DNA of 64,000 nt from assembly GCA_039821645.1 (NCBI GenBank), contig JBCBNU010000009.1, positions 1-64,000 on the forward strand, given 5' to 3'. Source of the DNA: CALBPI01 sp039821645. GTDB taxonomy: Bacteria > Pseudomonadota > Gammaproteobacteria > Steroidobacterales > Woeseiaceae. The notes beneath the pieces are model-generated. The model did not search any database and had not been told where the DNA came from. It worked only from the letters and a program-made list of their open reading frames with translations. Of the stretch, positions 17,086-24,783 are shown piece by piece; position 1 is the first letter of the stretch; every line of letters starts with the position of its first letter. Made by a program: the position numbers and the translations under genes.

Positions 17086-17727
17086 TTGACTCAGCCCAAG
17101 ACCGCATCGACCGTACAAAACAGCGTTGGCAAGACGCAGGCGCAGCGTGTGGCGGCGTCGGATAAGGCCATGCTCGATGCAGCGATGGCCTTGATACTGG
17201 AAAATGGGATGGACGGTACGACCCTGGCTGCCATCGGCGAACGTGCCGGCTATAGCCGTGGGCTCGCTACTTACCGGTTCGGCTCCAAAGCCGGCCTTTT
17301 TCGAGAAGTTTCCGGCAATATCCAGAGACATTGGTCGGATTACCTGAACGCGGCAGTTGGCCAGGACTCTGGTATCGACGCCTTATGCAACGCCGCCAGC
17401 GCTTTCCATCACTTTGTGCTCGAGTTTCCTCAGGAAATTCGTGTCCTGCACATCCTATATTATGGCGGGGCGTCGCCAAATTCCGATGTGCGCGGTTTGG
17501 CCAAGCAGGCCTTTTCTCGCCAAGTGGCTGACGCAGAACGCTGGGTAGAGGACGGCCTTGCGTCCGGATCGATTCGGAAGGACGTCGATCCACGGTCCAT
17601 CGCGGCTCAGTATGTCGCGCATATCGCCGGCCTTACCTACATCTGGTTGCTAAACCCCGGGGACATTGATTTCACCCGGATTCACCAAGACTTTATCCGC
17701 ACGTTGCGCGAGCGACTGGCGGCCTGA
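17086..17727 (+). CDS. TetR/AcrR family transcriptional regulator
   Basis: 213-residue regulator with an N-terminal helix-turn-helix (AMLDAAMALILENGMDGTT, then LAAIGERAGYSRGLATYRFGSKAGLF) and a C-terminal ligand domain ending LNPGDIDFTRIHQDFIRTLRE. The start is uncertain: no ATG is in frame after the intergenic operator, so I chose the TTG at 17086 (MTQPKTAST), with AGGA further upstream than usual. The open frame back to 16960 would include the operator and is unlikely. It is first gene of the unit with thiolase, FadB-like, crotonase and acyl-CoA dehydrogenase, and is divergent from the P450, so it is the probable acyl-CoA-responsive repressor of both. Confidence 0.85.
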   Translation: MTQPKTASTVQNSVGKTQAQRVAASDKAMLDAAMALILENGMDGTTLAAIGERAGYSRGLATYRFGSKAGLFREVSGNIQRHWSDYLNAAVGQDSGIDALCNAASAFHHFVLEFPQEIRVLHILYYGGASPNSDVRGLAKQAFSRQVADAERWVEDGLASGSIRKDVDPRSIAAQYVAHIAGLTYIWLLNPGDIDFTRIHQDFIRTLRERLAA

Positions 17728-17748
17728 CCATTCATAGGGAGACTCACG

Positions 17749-18957
17749 ATGGCTGACGCCTTTGTTTATGACCATGTACGCACGCCGCGGGGGCGCGGTA
17801 AAGCCAGCGGTTCGCTGCATCCCATCACGCCGGTCGAATTGACCTCACAGATGCTGTCGTCGTTGCGCGACCGCAATGAACTGGACACCAGCTACCTGGA
17901 TGACGTCGTCCTTGGTTGTGTGTCACCGGTGGGCGAGCAGGGCGCCAACATCGCGCGTATCAGCGCACTGACTGCTGGCTATGAACAGAACGTACCGGGC
18001 AAGCAGCTCAACCGTTTCTGTGCGTCCGGACTCGAAGCGATCAACACAGCCGCATCGCAGGTCATGGCAGGTCAATCCGATCTTGCCATCGGCGGAGGTG
18101 TGGAATGTATGTCGCGTGTGCCGATGGGATCAGACTCCGGTGCAATGGCTGCAGACCCGCGTGTCGCCTACGACACCTACTTCGCGCCGCAGGGCATCAG
18201 TGCGGATTTGATTGCGTCCAAGTACGGATTCTCGCGCGACGATGTCGACGGCTACGCCGTGGAAAGCCAGAAGCGCGCCGCGAATGCGTGGGAGCAGGGC
18301 TACTTCAAGAATTCGGTTGTTCCCGTTGTCGATCGGTTGGGCATGACGGTGCTCGACCACGACGAACACATGCGTCCGGGTACCACCAAAGACGATCTCG
18401 GTAATTTGAATCCAGCGTTTGTGATTCCTGGCGAGCAAGCTGGTTTCGATGCCGTCGCACTGCAGCGCTACCCGGAAGTCGAAGCGATTCACCACGTGCA
18501 TACGGGTGGAAACTCCAGCGGTATCGTTGATGGCGCAGCAGGGGTTCTCATTGGCAGTAAGGACATTGGCGATGCGTTGGGTCTGAAGCCACGTGCACGG
18601 ATCAAGGGTTTTGCGTCAATCGGTACCGAACCCACCATCATGTTGACTGGCCCCGCGCCTTCCGCCGAGAAGGTGTTGAAGCGTTGCGGTATGACGACCA
18701 GCGATATCGACCTGTTTGAGCTGAATGAAGCGTTTGCATCGGTGGTGCTGCTGTTCATGCAGCAGCTGGATGTCGATCACGACAAACTCAATGTGAATGG
18801 TGGCGCGATTGCGATGGGTCATCCGTTGGGTGCGACTGGCGCGATGATTTTCGGCACTGTTCTGGATGAGCTTGAGCGTCGCGACCAGTCGACTGCGCTC
18901 ATCAATCTTTGCGTTGGCGGCGGTATGGGTACCGCAACTATCATCGAGCGCGTTTAA
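17749..18957 (+). CDS. Acetyl-CoA C-acyltransferase (thiolase), FadA/FadI-like
   Basis: Thiolytic cleavage of 3-ketoacyl-CoA to acetyl-CoA and a shortened acyl-CoA, the last beta-oxidation step. 402 residues with the family's three signatures: nucleophilic Cys in QLNRFCASGLEAIN, the His of AMGHPLGATGAM, and the acid/base Cys in NLCVGGGMGTA. AGGGAG precedes the ATG. It is 21 bp after tetR and 27 bp before the FadB-like gene, so it would supply the thiolase half of a trifunctional complex. A biosynthetic acetoacetyl-CoA thiolase is less likely in this setting. Confidence 0.93.
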   Translation: MADAFVYDHVRTPRGRGKASGSLHPITPVELTSQMLSSLRDRNELDTSYLDDVVLGCVSPVGEQGANIARISALTAGYEQNVPGKQLNRFCASGLEAINTAASQVMAGQSDLAIGGGVECMSRVPMGSDSGAMAADPRVAYDTYFAPQGISADLIASKYGFSRDDVDGYAVESQKRAANAWEQGYFKNSVVPVVDRLGMTVLDHDEHMRPGTTKDDLGNLNPAFVIPGEQAGFDAVALQRYPEVEAIHHVHTGGNSSGIVDGAAGVLIGSKDIGDALGLKPRARIKGFASIGTEPTIMLTGPAPSAEKVLKRCGMTTSDIDLFELNEAFASVVLLFMQQLDVDHDKLNVNGGAIAMGHPLGATGAMIFGTVLDELERRDQSTALINLCVGGGMGTATIIERV

Positions 18958-18984
18958 GCGCCCGTCATACATGAGGACAACACT

Positions 18985-21156
18985 ATGAAAACGATTCGTT
19001 TTGAAGTCGACAGTGATGGGATTGCGCTGCTGACGATCGACGTGGCGGAGCGTTCGATGAACGTTTTGACGCCGGAGCTACAAGCGGACCTTTCCGAGAG
19101 CATCGACAAGATTTCTTCGGATGAGGCAATCAAGGGCGCGGTAATCACCTCGGCGAAATCGTCTTTCGTTGCAGGTGCTGATCTGATGTCGATGGTTAAT
19201 GCCTACGAAGACGGTCGCTCGGCTGCTGAAAAGTACGAGTATGCTCGCGGCTTTCAGCAGATTCTGAGACGCCTCGAGACGTGTGGCAAGCCGGTCGCCG
19301 CGGCGATCAACGGCACGGCACTCGGCGGTGGGCTCGAAATCTGTCTTGCCTGCCATTACCGCGTAGCCGCGGATGTGCCGAAATCGGTTCTGGGTCTGCC
19401 TGAAGTGCAGGTCGGATTGCTGCCGGGTGGCGGCGGCACACAGCGGCTGCCTAGATTGATCGGCCAGCAGGCCGCTTTGCAGCTCATGACGCAGGGTACC
19501 CATCTGAAACCCAAGGCCGCGCTTGAGCAAGGCATAGTTCATGACGTTGTCGCACTCGACGACCTTGTCCCTGCGGCGAAGCGTTGGGTACTTGAGACCG
19601 GCGATCCGGTTCAACCCTGGGACAAGAAAGGCTTCAAAGTGCCTGGCGGTGCTGGTTTGATGCATCCGGGTTCAATCCAGACGCTTATGGTCGGCAGCGC
19701 ATTGATCGCTAAAGAAACGAACCATAACTATCCTGCTCCGATCGCGATCATGTCTTGCGTCTACGAAGGTACGGTGTTGCCGATCGACGCTGGTCTAGAT
19801 ATCGAATCGAAGTACTTTGTGACGCTGCTGATGGATCCGGTGTCGCGCAACATGACGCGCACGTTGTTCATCAATAAAGGCGCGGCAGACAAGCTTGTGC
19901 GACGCCCGCAGGGCATCGATAAGACCAAAGTCACCAAGCTCGGCATGTTGGGTGCCGGGATGATGGGTGCCGGCATCGCTTACGTGTCTGCATATGCGGG
20001 GATGAAGGTGGTGCTGCTGGACCGCGATCGCGATGCGGCGGAAAAGGGCAAGGACTACTCCCGTGCGTTGCTGCAAAAACGTATCGATCGCGGCAAGATG
20101 GCATCTGAGAAAGCCCAAGAGATTCTCGAGCGTATCGTCACCACTGACGACTACGCAGAACTGGAGGGTTGCGAGCTCGTCATTGAGGCGGTGTTCGAGG
20201 ACAAAGGCATCAAGGCGGACGTTACGGCGAAGACCGAAGCGGTAATTCCGGCAGATGCGATTTTTGCATCCAACACCTCAACTTTGCCGATCACGGGACT
20301 CGCCGAAGCGTCGAAGCGTCCCGAGCAATTCATCGGCATCCACTTCTTCTCGCCGGTCGACAAAATGCCGTTGGTGGAAGTGATTCTGGGTGAGAAGACC
20401 GGCGATCGCGCGACTGCGGTTGCGCTCGACTATATCCAGCAGATTCGCAAGACACCGATCGTCGTTAATGATAGCCGCGGCTTTTATACCTCGCGCGTTT
20501 TCGGCACGTACACCAACGAAGGTATGACGATGCTCTGCGAAGGTATCTCGCCTGCGTTGATCGAGAACGTGGCGAAACAAGCAGGAATGGCTGTCGGACC
20601 GCTGGCGGTTATGGATGAGGTGACGCTCGAGCTTGGCTACCACGTTGGCAAAGCGACTGCTGCAGCGTTGGGCGACGACTACAAGCCAACTACAGGCTCA
20701 CCGGTCATCGAACGTTTCGTCGAAGAGCTCGATCGTCGGGGCAAGCGCTTTGGTAAAGGGTTTTACGACTATCCAGAAAGCGGCAAGAAGCATCTCTGGC
20801 CGGGACTGTCGGAAGTCTACCCATTGGCGGACCCACAGCCGTCACCTGATGAGGTGCGCAAACGCTTGCTCTACGTACAAGCGCTGGACACGGTGCGTTG
20901 TCTCGATGAAGGCGTACTGACTCACCCGGCTGATGGTGACATCGGCTCCATTCTTGGTTGGGGATTCCCGCCGTATACGGGTGGCACACTCTCGTTGATC
21001 GAAACTGTAGGATTGCAGACTTTCGTTGATGAGTGCGATCGGATGGCCGCCGCTTACGGTGAGCGCTTTGCAGTACCGGACAGCCTGCGCGAGCAAGCAA
21101 AGGCAGGCCGTGGTTTCTACGCTGAAGACAGCATGGCCGCGCGAAGCGCAGCGTAG
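18985..21156 (+). CDS. FadB/FadJ-like enoyl-CoA hydratase / 3-hydroxyacyl-CoA dehydrogenase
   Basis: Bifunctional beta-oxidation alpha-subunit of 723 residues. The N-terminal crotonase domain has FVAGADLMSMV, GTALGGGLEICLACHYR and LGLPEVQVGLLPGGGGTQRL, keeping both catalytic glutamates. After a linker comes the NAD-binding dehydrogenase domain with LGAGMMGAGIAYVSA near residue 324, SNTSTLPI and IGIHFFSPV with the catalytic His. The C-terminal dehydrogenase domain holds NDSRGFYTSRVFGTYTNEG, then a second half-domain ending in GRGFYA. It is followed 8 bp later by a GTG-started crotonase. It is the only hydratase in the window with an intact Glu/Glu dyad. Confidence 0.94.
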   Translation: MKTIRFEVDSDGIALLTIDVAERSMNVLTPELQADLSESIDKISSDEAIKGAVITSAKSSFVAGADLMSMVNAYEDGRSAAEKYEYARGFQQILRRLETCGKPVAAAINGTALGGGLEICLACHYRVAADVPKSVLGLPEVQVGLLPGGGGTQRLPRLIGQQAALQLMTQGTHLKPKAALEQGIVHDVVALDDLVPAAKRWVLETGDPVQPWDKKGFKVPGGAGLMHPGSIQTLMVGSALIAKETNHNYPAPIAIMSCVYEGTVLPIDAGLDIESKYFVTLLMDPVSRNMTRTLFINKGAADKLVRRPQGIDKTKVTKLGMLGAGMMGAGIAYVSAYAGMKVVLLDRDRDAAEKGKDYSRALLQKRIDRGKMASEKAQEILERIVTTDDYAELEGCELVIEAVFEDKGIKADVTAKTEAVIPADAIFASNTSTLPITGLAEASKRPEQFIGIHFFSPVDKMPLVEVILGEKTGDRATAVALDYIQQIRKTPIVVNDSRGFYTSRVFGTYTNEGMTMLCEGISPALIENVAKQAGMAVGPLAVMDEVTLELGYHVGKATAAALGDDYKPTTGSPVIERFVEELDRRGKRFGKGFYDYPESGKKHLWPGLSEVYPLADPQPSPDEVRKRLLYVQALDTVRCLDEGVLTHPADGDIGSILGWGFPPYTGGTLSLIETVGLQTFVDECDRMAAAYGERFAVPDSLREQAKAGRGFYAEDSMAARSAA

Positions 21157-21164
21157 GAGCTGTC

Positions 21165-21947
21165 GTGAGCGATGACACGGTGGTGTTGTACGAGGTCACT
21201 GGTGCTGTCGCGACGGTCACGTTGAATCGTCCGGACGCGATGAACAGCTTCGACCAGCAAATGCGGGCTGAACTCACCGATGCATTGCGCCGTGCGTCGA
21301 GCGATACCTCGATCCGTGCGGTCGTCCTGACTGGTGCCGGCAGAGGCTTCTCTGCCGGTGCTGATCTGACTGCAGGATTCCCCGAGGACAAGACGGTCGA
21401 GGCGCAACTCCAACGGGAGTACCGGCCATCGTTCGACGAAATTCGAACGATGCCAAAACCCGTGATCGCCGCGATCAACGGTGCAGCCGCGGGCATCGGC
21501 ATGTCCTATGCGATGGCGACCGATCTTGCGGTCATGGGCGAGGGTGCCTTCCTTTTGGCACCGTTCTCCACGATCTCTTTGGTACCCGATGGTGGGGCAA
21601 CGTGGCTCTTGCAAAAGCAACTCGGATACCGACGCGCGTTTCAGCTCGCGGTAGAGGCCGAACGTATCGACGCACAGCGCTGTCTCGATTGGGGTTTGGT
21701 CAATCGGGTTGTGCCCAACAAAAATGTGCTTGCTGAAGCGCAGGCCTGGGCACAAACGCTGGCTGCCCGAGCGCCACTCTCGTTGCGGGCGACCAAACGC
21801 ACAATGCGCCATGCGGAGGCAGGCAGTTGGGAGTCCGCGTTCGACATGGAGGCGCAGATTCAAACGAGCCTTGTTGGTTCAGAGGACAACGTTGAGGGTG
21901 TTGCTGCATTTTTTGAGAAGCGGCAACCACAGTTTAACGGCAAATAA
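21165..21947 (+). CDS. Crotonase family protein (PaaG/isomerase-like)
   Basis: 260-residue crotonase starting at GTG 21165 with GGAG 10 bp upstream. It shows VATVTLNRPDAMNSFDQQM, the oxyanion motif RGFSAGADLTAGFPE and INGAAAGIGMSYAMATDLAV. Both hydratase glutamates are absent (Met/Ser and Phe/Ala region), but an Asp sits in SLVPDGGATWLL, as in PaaG-type and delta3,delta2-enoyl-CoA isomerases. I therefore favour an isomerase that shifts double bonds so unsaturated acyl-CoAs can enter FadB. It lies between the FadB-like gene and the acyl-CoA dehydrogenase in the same operon. A short GC hairpin follows its stop. Confidence 0.84.
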   Translation: MSDDTVVLYEVTGAVATVTLNRPDAMNSFDQQMRAELTDALRRASSDTSIRAVVLTGAGRGFSAGADLTAGFPEDKTVEAQLQREYRPSFDEIRTMPKPVIAAINGAAAGIGMSYAMATDLAVMGEGAFLLAPFSTISLVPDGGATWLLQKQLGYRRAFQLAVEAERIDAQRCLDWGLVNRVVPNKNVLAEAQAWAQTLAARAPLSLRATKRTMRHAEAGSWESAFDMEAQIQTSLVGSEDNVEGVAAFFEKRQPQFNGK

Positions 21948-21949
21948 AG

Positions 21950-21970
21950 AGGTCGCTGCCAACGCGACCT
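21950..21970 (+). terminator. Weak hairpin after the crotonase gene (possible attenuator)
   Basis: Inverted repeat AGGTCGC-N7-GCGACCT directly after the stop, followed by only two Ts. It could stabilise the upstream mRNA or reduce read-through into the acyl-CoA dehydrogenase gene 30 bp further on. The T-tract is too short for a confident terminator. Confidence 0.35.
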
Positions 21971-21999
21971 TTCAGCAGAGTAAATGACGGGGAGTCATC

Positions 22000-23193
22000 A
22001 TGGAACGTAATTGCTATAACGAAGATCACGAGATGTTCCGCGACGCGGTGCGTCAGTTCATGATCAACGAGATCGGTCCACATGCTGAGGCGTGGCGTGA
22101 GGCGGGCATCGTCGATCGCGAGGCGTTCAGAAAGGCCGGTGAGCAGGGTCTGTTGTTGATGTGGGCGGATGAGCAATATGGCGGTGCGGGCGTTAAGGAT
22201 TTCCGCTACGAGCAAATATTGATCGAGGAGCTCGCTAAGCACGGTGATCCCGGTTTCTTCATGACACTGCATTCGCGTCTGGTCGCGCCCTACATCGGGG
22301 AGCTCGGCACCGATGAGCAAAAAGCGCGCTGGCTACCGAAGTGCGTGTCGGGTGAGAGCATCCTTGCGATTGCGATGACAGAACCCGGCGCCGGAAGTGA
22401 TGTCGCTGGGATGAAGACACGAGCGGTTGATGGTGGCGACCATTGGGTACTCAATGGATCGAAAACCTATATCTCCAACGGTATTAACGCAGACCTGATT
22501 CTCGTGGCCGCGCGAACCACCGATGCGTCGCACGGGTTGGGTTTGTTTGTTGTTGAACGCGGGATGGAAGGATTTGAGCGAGGCCGAAACCTGAAAAAGA
22601 TGGGCCTGAGCGCGCAAGATACGGCGGAGCTGTTTTTCAATGACGTTAAGATTCCGAAAGAAAACGTACTCGGCGATCCGACAAGAGGATTCTATTACCT
22701 TATGCAGTTCCTCGCTGAGGAGCGGTTACTGGGTGCGGCTGGCTATGTCGCTGCTGCCCAGCATGCGTTCGATATCACGATGGATTTCATCAAAGAGCGC
22801 AAGGCGTTTGGACAGACGATTGCGGATTTCCAAAACACGCGCTTCAAGATGGCGGACATGCGCACAGAAATTGATCTGGCGCAGGTGTTCCTTGACCGGT
22901 GTGTTGAAGAACACAACTCGGGCAAGTTGACCGCCGAGCTGGCCGCACAAATAAAACTTTACGGTAGTGAGCTGGAAGGACGTGTGATGGACGCCTGTGT
23001 CCAATTGCATGGTGGTGCTGGCTACATGGACGAGTACAAGATTTCACGGATGTATACCGACGCAAGGATTTCCAGAATCTACGCTGGATCGTCGGAAATC
23101 ATGCGGGAGATTATCGCTCGTTCGATTGGCCTTGATCCGCGTGCCAAGAAGCCGAAAGCCGTCGATAACAAAAAACAGCAAGATGCCGCTTAA
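22000..23193 (+). CDS. Acyl-CoA dehydrogenase, long-chain (LCAD)-like
   Basis: FAD enzyme making trans-2-enoyl-CoA from acyl-CoA and passing electrons to ETF. 397 residues: N-terminal helical domain, beta domain with AIAMTEPGAGSDVAGMKT and WVLNGSKTYISNG, C-terminal helical domain with RKAFGQTIADFQNTRFKMADM and QLHGGAGYMDEYKISRMY. The MCAD catalytic Glu position is Ala (IYAGSSEIM). A Glu at about residue 241 in LAEERLL aligns with the catalytic base of LCAD and isovaleryl-CoA dehydrogenase, suggesting long or branched acyl substrates. GGGGAG precedes the ATG. It is last in the tetR-thiolase-fadB operon and overlaps the convergent methyltransferase by 4 bp. Confidence 0.93.
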   Translation: MERNCYNEDHEMFRDAVRQFMINEIGPHAEAWREAGIVDREAFRKAGEQGLLLMWADEQYGGAGVKDFRYEQILIEELAKHGDPGFFMTLHSRLVAPYIGELGTDEQKARWLPKCVSGESILAIAMTEPGAGSDVAGMKTRAVDGGDHWVLNGSKTYISNGINADLILVAARTTDASHGLGLFVVERGMEGFERGRNLKKMGLSAQDTAELFFNDVKIPKENVLGDPTRGFYYLMQFLAEERLLGAAGYVAAAQHAFDITMDFIKERKAFGQTIADFQNTRFKMADMRTEIDLAQVFLDRCVEEHNSGKLTAELAAQIKLYGSELEGRVMDACVQLHGGAGYMDEYKISRMYTDARISRIYAGSSEIMREIIARSIGLDPRAKKPKAVDNKKQQDAA

Positions 23194-23741
23194 CGAGCAA
23201 GCAACCACCAGGCGGGCCCACCATTTGGGCTCTCCTGGTGGTCTAGCAGTGCGTGTGTCGCAGACTGTTCATTGACCCAGCTCGACACCGCCGAGAACTC
23301 CGATATGCCGCCGGCATGACCTCGGTATGCCATCAGACTCAACACGCCGTTGTCGCTCAGCAAGTCTATTGCGTCCGCAATTGCGGCCAGTGTCGTTTCG
23401 GCATTGGTCGTTAGCGTCTTGTCACCGCCAGGAAGATAGCCGAGATTGAACACAATCGCGTTGATGCGCCCGTGAGTCGCCGCAGGGATACGCGACGCCA
23501 GATTGATGTGACTATCACAAGTCAGTGAAACGCGATCGAGCAGTTCGTGCGAATCTAATCGATGTTCGGTTGCAGCAATCGCACGCTGTTGAATATCGAA
23601 AGCGTAAACGTGACCGGTTTCGCCGACACATCTGGCCAGGAAGCTCGTGTCATATCCATTGCCGGCTGTGGCATCGACAGCGATGCCACCGTCCGGTATG
23701 TGTTGTCGCACAATCTGATGTGCAATTTGTGTGAGCTTCAT
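23190..23741 (-). CDS. Class I SAM methyltransferase, YtqB/MnmM-like (rRNA_methylase family)
   Basis: 183-residue Rossmann methyltransferase. Motif I is VDATAGNGYDTSFLA, motif II YAFDIQ, and the family-specific stretch IVFNLGYLPGGDK lies near residue 99. This is the Pfam rRNA_methylase/YtqB family. B. subtilis YtqB, now MnmM, was shown to methylate nm5(s2)U34 in tRNA to mnm5(s2)U. Here the ATG overlaps the stop of an FAD oxidoreductase gene (ATGA), which fits a tRNA-wobble role (see findings). If mnmC is elsewhere in the genome the inference weakens. The C-terminal codons form a hairpin. Confidence 0.8.
   Translation of the reverse strand: MKLTQIAHQIVRQHIPDGGIAVDATAGNGYDTSFLARCVGETGHVYAFDIQQRAIAATEHRLDSHELLDRVSLTCDSHINLASRIPAATHGRINAIVFNLGYLPGGDKTLTTNAETTLAAIADAIDLLSDNGVLSLMAYRGHAGGISEFSAVSSWVNEQSATHALLDHQESPNGGPAWWLLAR
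23204..23242. terminator. Hairpin between convergent fadE-like and methyltransferase genes
   Basis: Inverted repeat ACCACCAGG / CCTGGTGGT (9 bp) with an inner GCCCA/TGGGC pair. It lies inside the last codons of the methyltransferase gene and 11 bp after the dehydrogenase stop. There is no T-tract on either strand, so it is at best a pausing or mRNA 3'-end structure. Confidence 0.3.
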
Positions 23742-24745
23742 GAATCGTCGATACGCTGCATGTAATCAAACCTAGCAGGAACCTCGCTGTCGTTCACGAT
23801 TTGCTCTGCCAAAAGATCGCCCAGGCTGGGCGCATAAAGGCTGCCTTTCGAACCAAGACCGTTGAATATCCACTGTGAGTTTGAAGCGTTCAAACGGCCG
23901 ATCACGGGCTTTCGACCGTGGACGATAGGTCGTACGCCCGCGCGTTGGCTTGTAATCATGTAGGGCACATCGAGAACGGAATCAAGAGTCTCTGTGAGCT
24001 GAATGCGTGCTTGTTTTGTTGGAATACCGTCCAGCACATCCCAACTGTAGGTTGCTCCTGCCAGGAACTGACCATTACCGTCCGGCGTGATCCATATGCC
24101 GCGTGCGTGAAGTGTGCCTGGCAACCTCAATCCATCAGCGTGAATCACAACAATCTCGCCCTTCGCTGGCCGCCACTGCAGCGTCGGTGCTCGGTTGGCT
24201 TGCAATTCGTGAAAACCGCAACACCACACTATCGGGCCGTCGATTTTGTTAGGTCTGGTTGTCAGCATCTCGTGCGTTTCGGACAGCGCCTGCCATGATG
24301 CGCCGATGTAAGCACTTGTATGCAGCCGCGCGGCCAGCGGCATTAACAGCGCTTTCCCAAGCGCTTGGAACCCCGACCATTCGGACGTGTCTCCTTGCTG
24401 CATTAGTTCTAGCAGAGATTCAGTGGAGCGGTCGAGAGCCGCGACCTCGCGCTCAGACTCGAGCAGTCGGAGCGCCGGACGTTCGAAGAGGCAGGACACG
24501 TCTGTTAGGTGCTCGATCGACCGATAGTGTGCAACCGCGCGGTTCCGCAGTTCCAGAAAGTCACCCTCTGATTTGAGCTTCTTGCCGGTAACCGGCGTGA
24601 TCAGCCCCGCAGCGACTTTTGACGACGCGCCATCCAGATTCGCGTCGAATATACGCAGTCGCAGTCCGCGCTCATGAAGTGCCCAAGCGATTGCCGCGCC
24701 TGCGAGGCCAAATCCAACAATGGTGACGTCGACAGAGGTCTTCAA
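23738..24745 (-). CDS. FAD-dependent oxidoreductase, DAO family (possible MnmC(o)/MnmL-type)
   Basis: 335-residue D-amino-acid-oxidase-fold flavoprotein. The FAD motif VTIVGFGLAGAAIAWALHERG begins at residue 8, the next strand RIFDAN ends in Asp, then come SSKVAAGLITPVTGKKL and the C-terminal FAD motif FNGLGSKGSLYAPSLGD. Relatives oxidise secondary amines; in MnmC the equivalent domain removes the carboxymethyl group of cmnm5U34 to leave nm5U34. Coupling to the MnmM-like methyltransferase (ATGA overlap) suggests that reaction here. Amino-acid oxidase is the alternative. The MBL hydrolase gene lies 38 bp upstream on the same strand. Confidence 0.8.
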   Translation of the reverse strand: MKTSVDVTIVGFGLAGAAIAWALHERGLRLRIFDANLDGASSKVAAGLITPVTGKKLKSEGDFLELRNRAVAHYRSIEHLTDVSCLFERPALRLLESEREVAALDRSTESLLELMQQGDTSEWSGFQALGKALLMPLAARLHTSAYIGASWQALSETHEMLTTRPNKIDGPIVWCCGFHELQANRAPTLQWRPAKGEIVVIHADGLRLPGTLHARGIWITPDGNGQFLAGATYSWDVLDGIPTKQARIQLTETLDSVLDVPYMITSQRAGVRPIVHGRKPVIGRLNASNSQWIFNGLGSKGSLYAPSLGDLLAEQIVNDSEVPARFDYMQRIDDS

Positions 24746-24783
24746 AGGTGCGTATGGCCGCTGATTACAAACCGCACTGGTCG

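Noticed and set aside
17076..17090. ATG at 17076 as tetR start or leader peptide
   Set aside because: It is out of frame with tetR and ends after four codons (ATG GAT CGA CTT TGA); too short to support as a gene.
20705..21863. Minus-strand ORFs of 265 and 248 codons
   Set aside because: Antisense to the FadB-like and crotonase genes; Arg/Pro/Cys-rich composition without family motifs.
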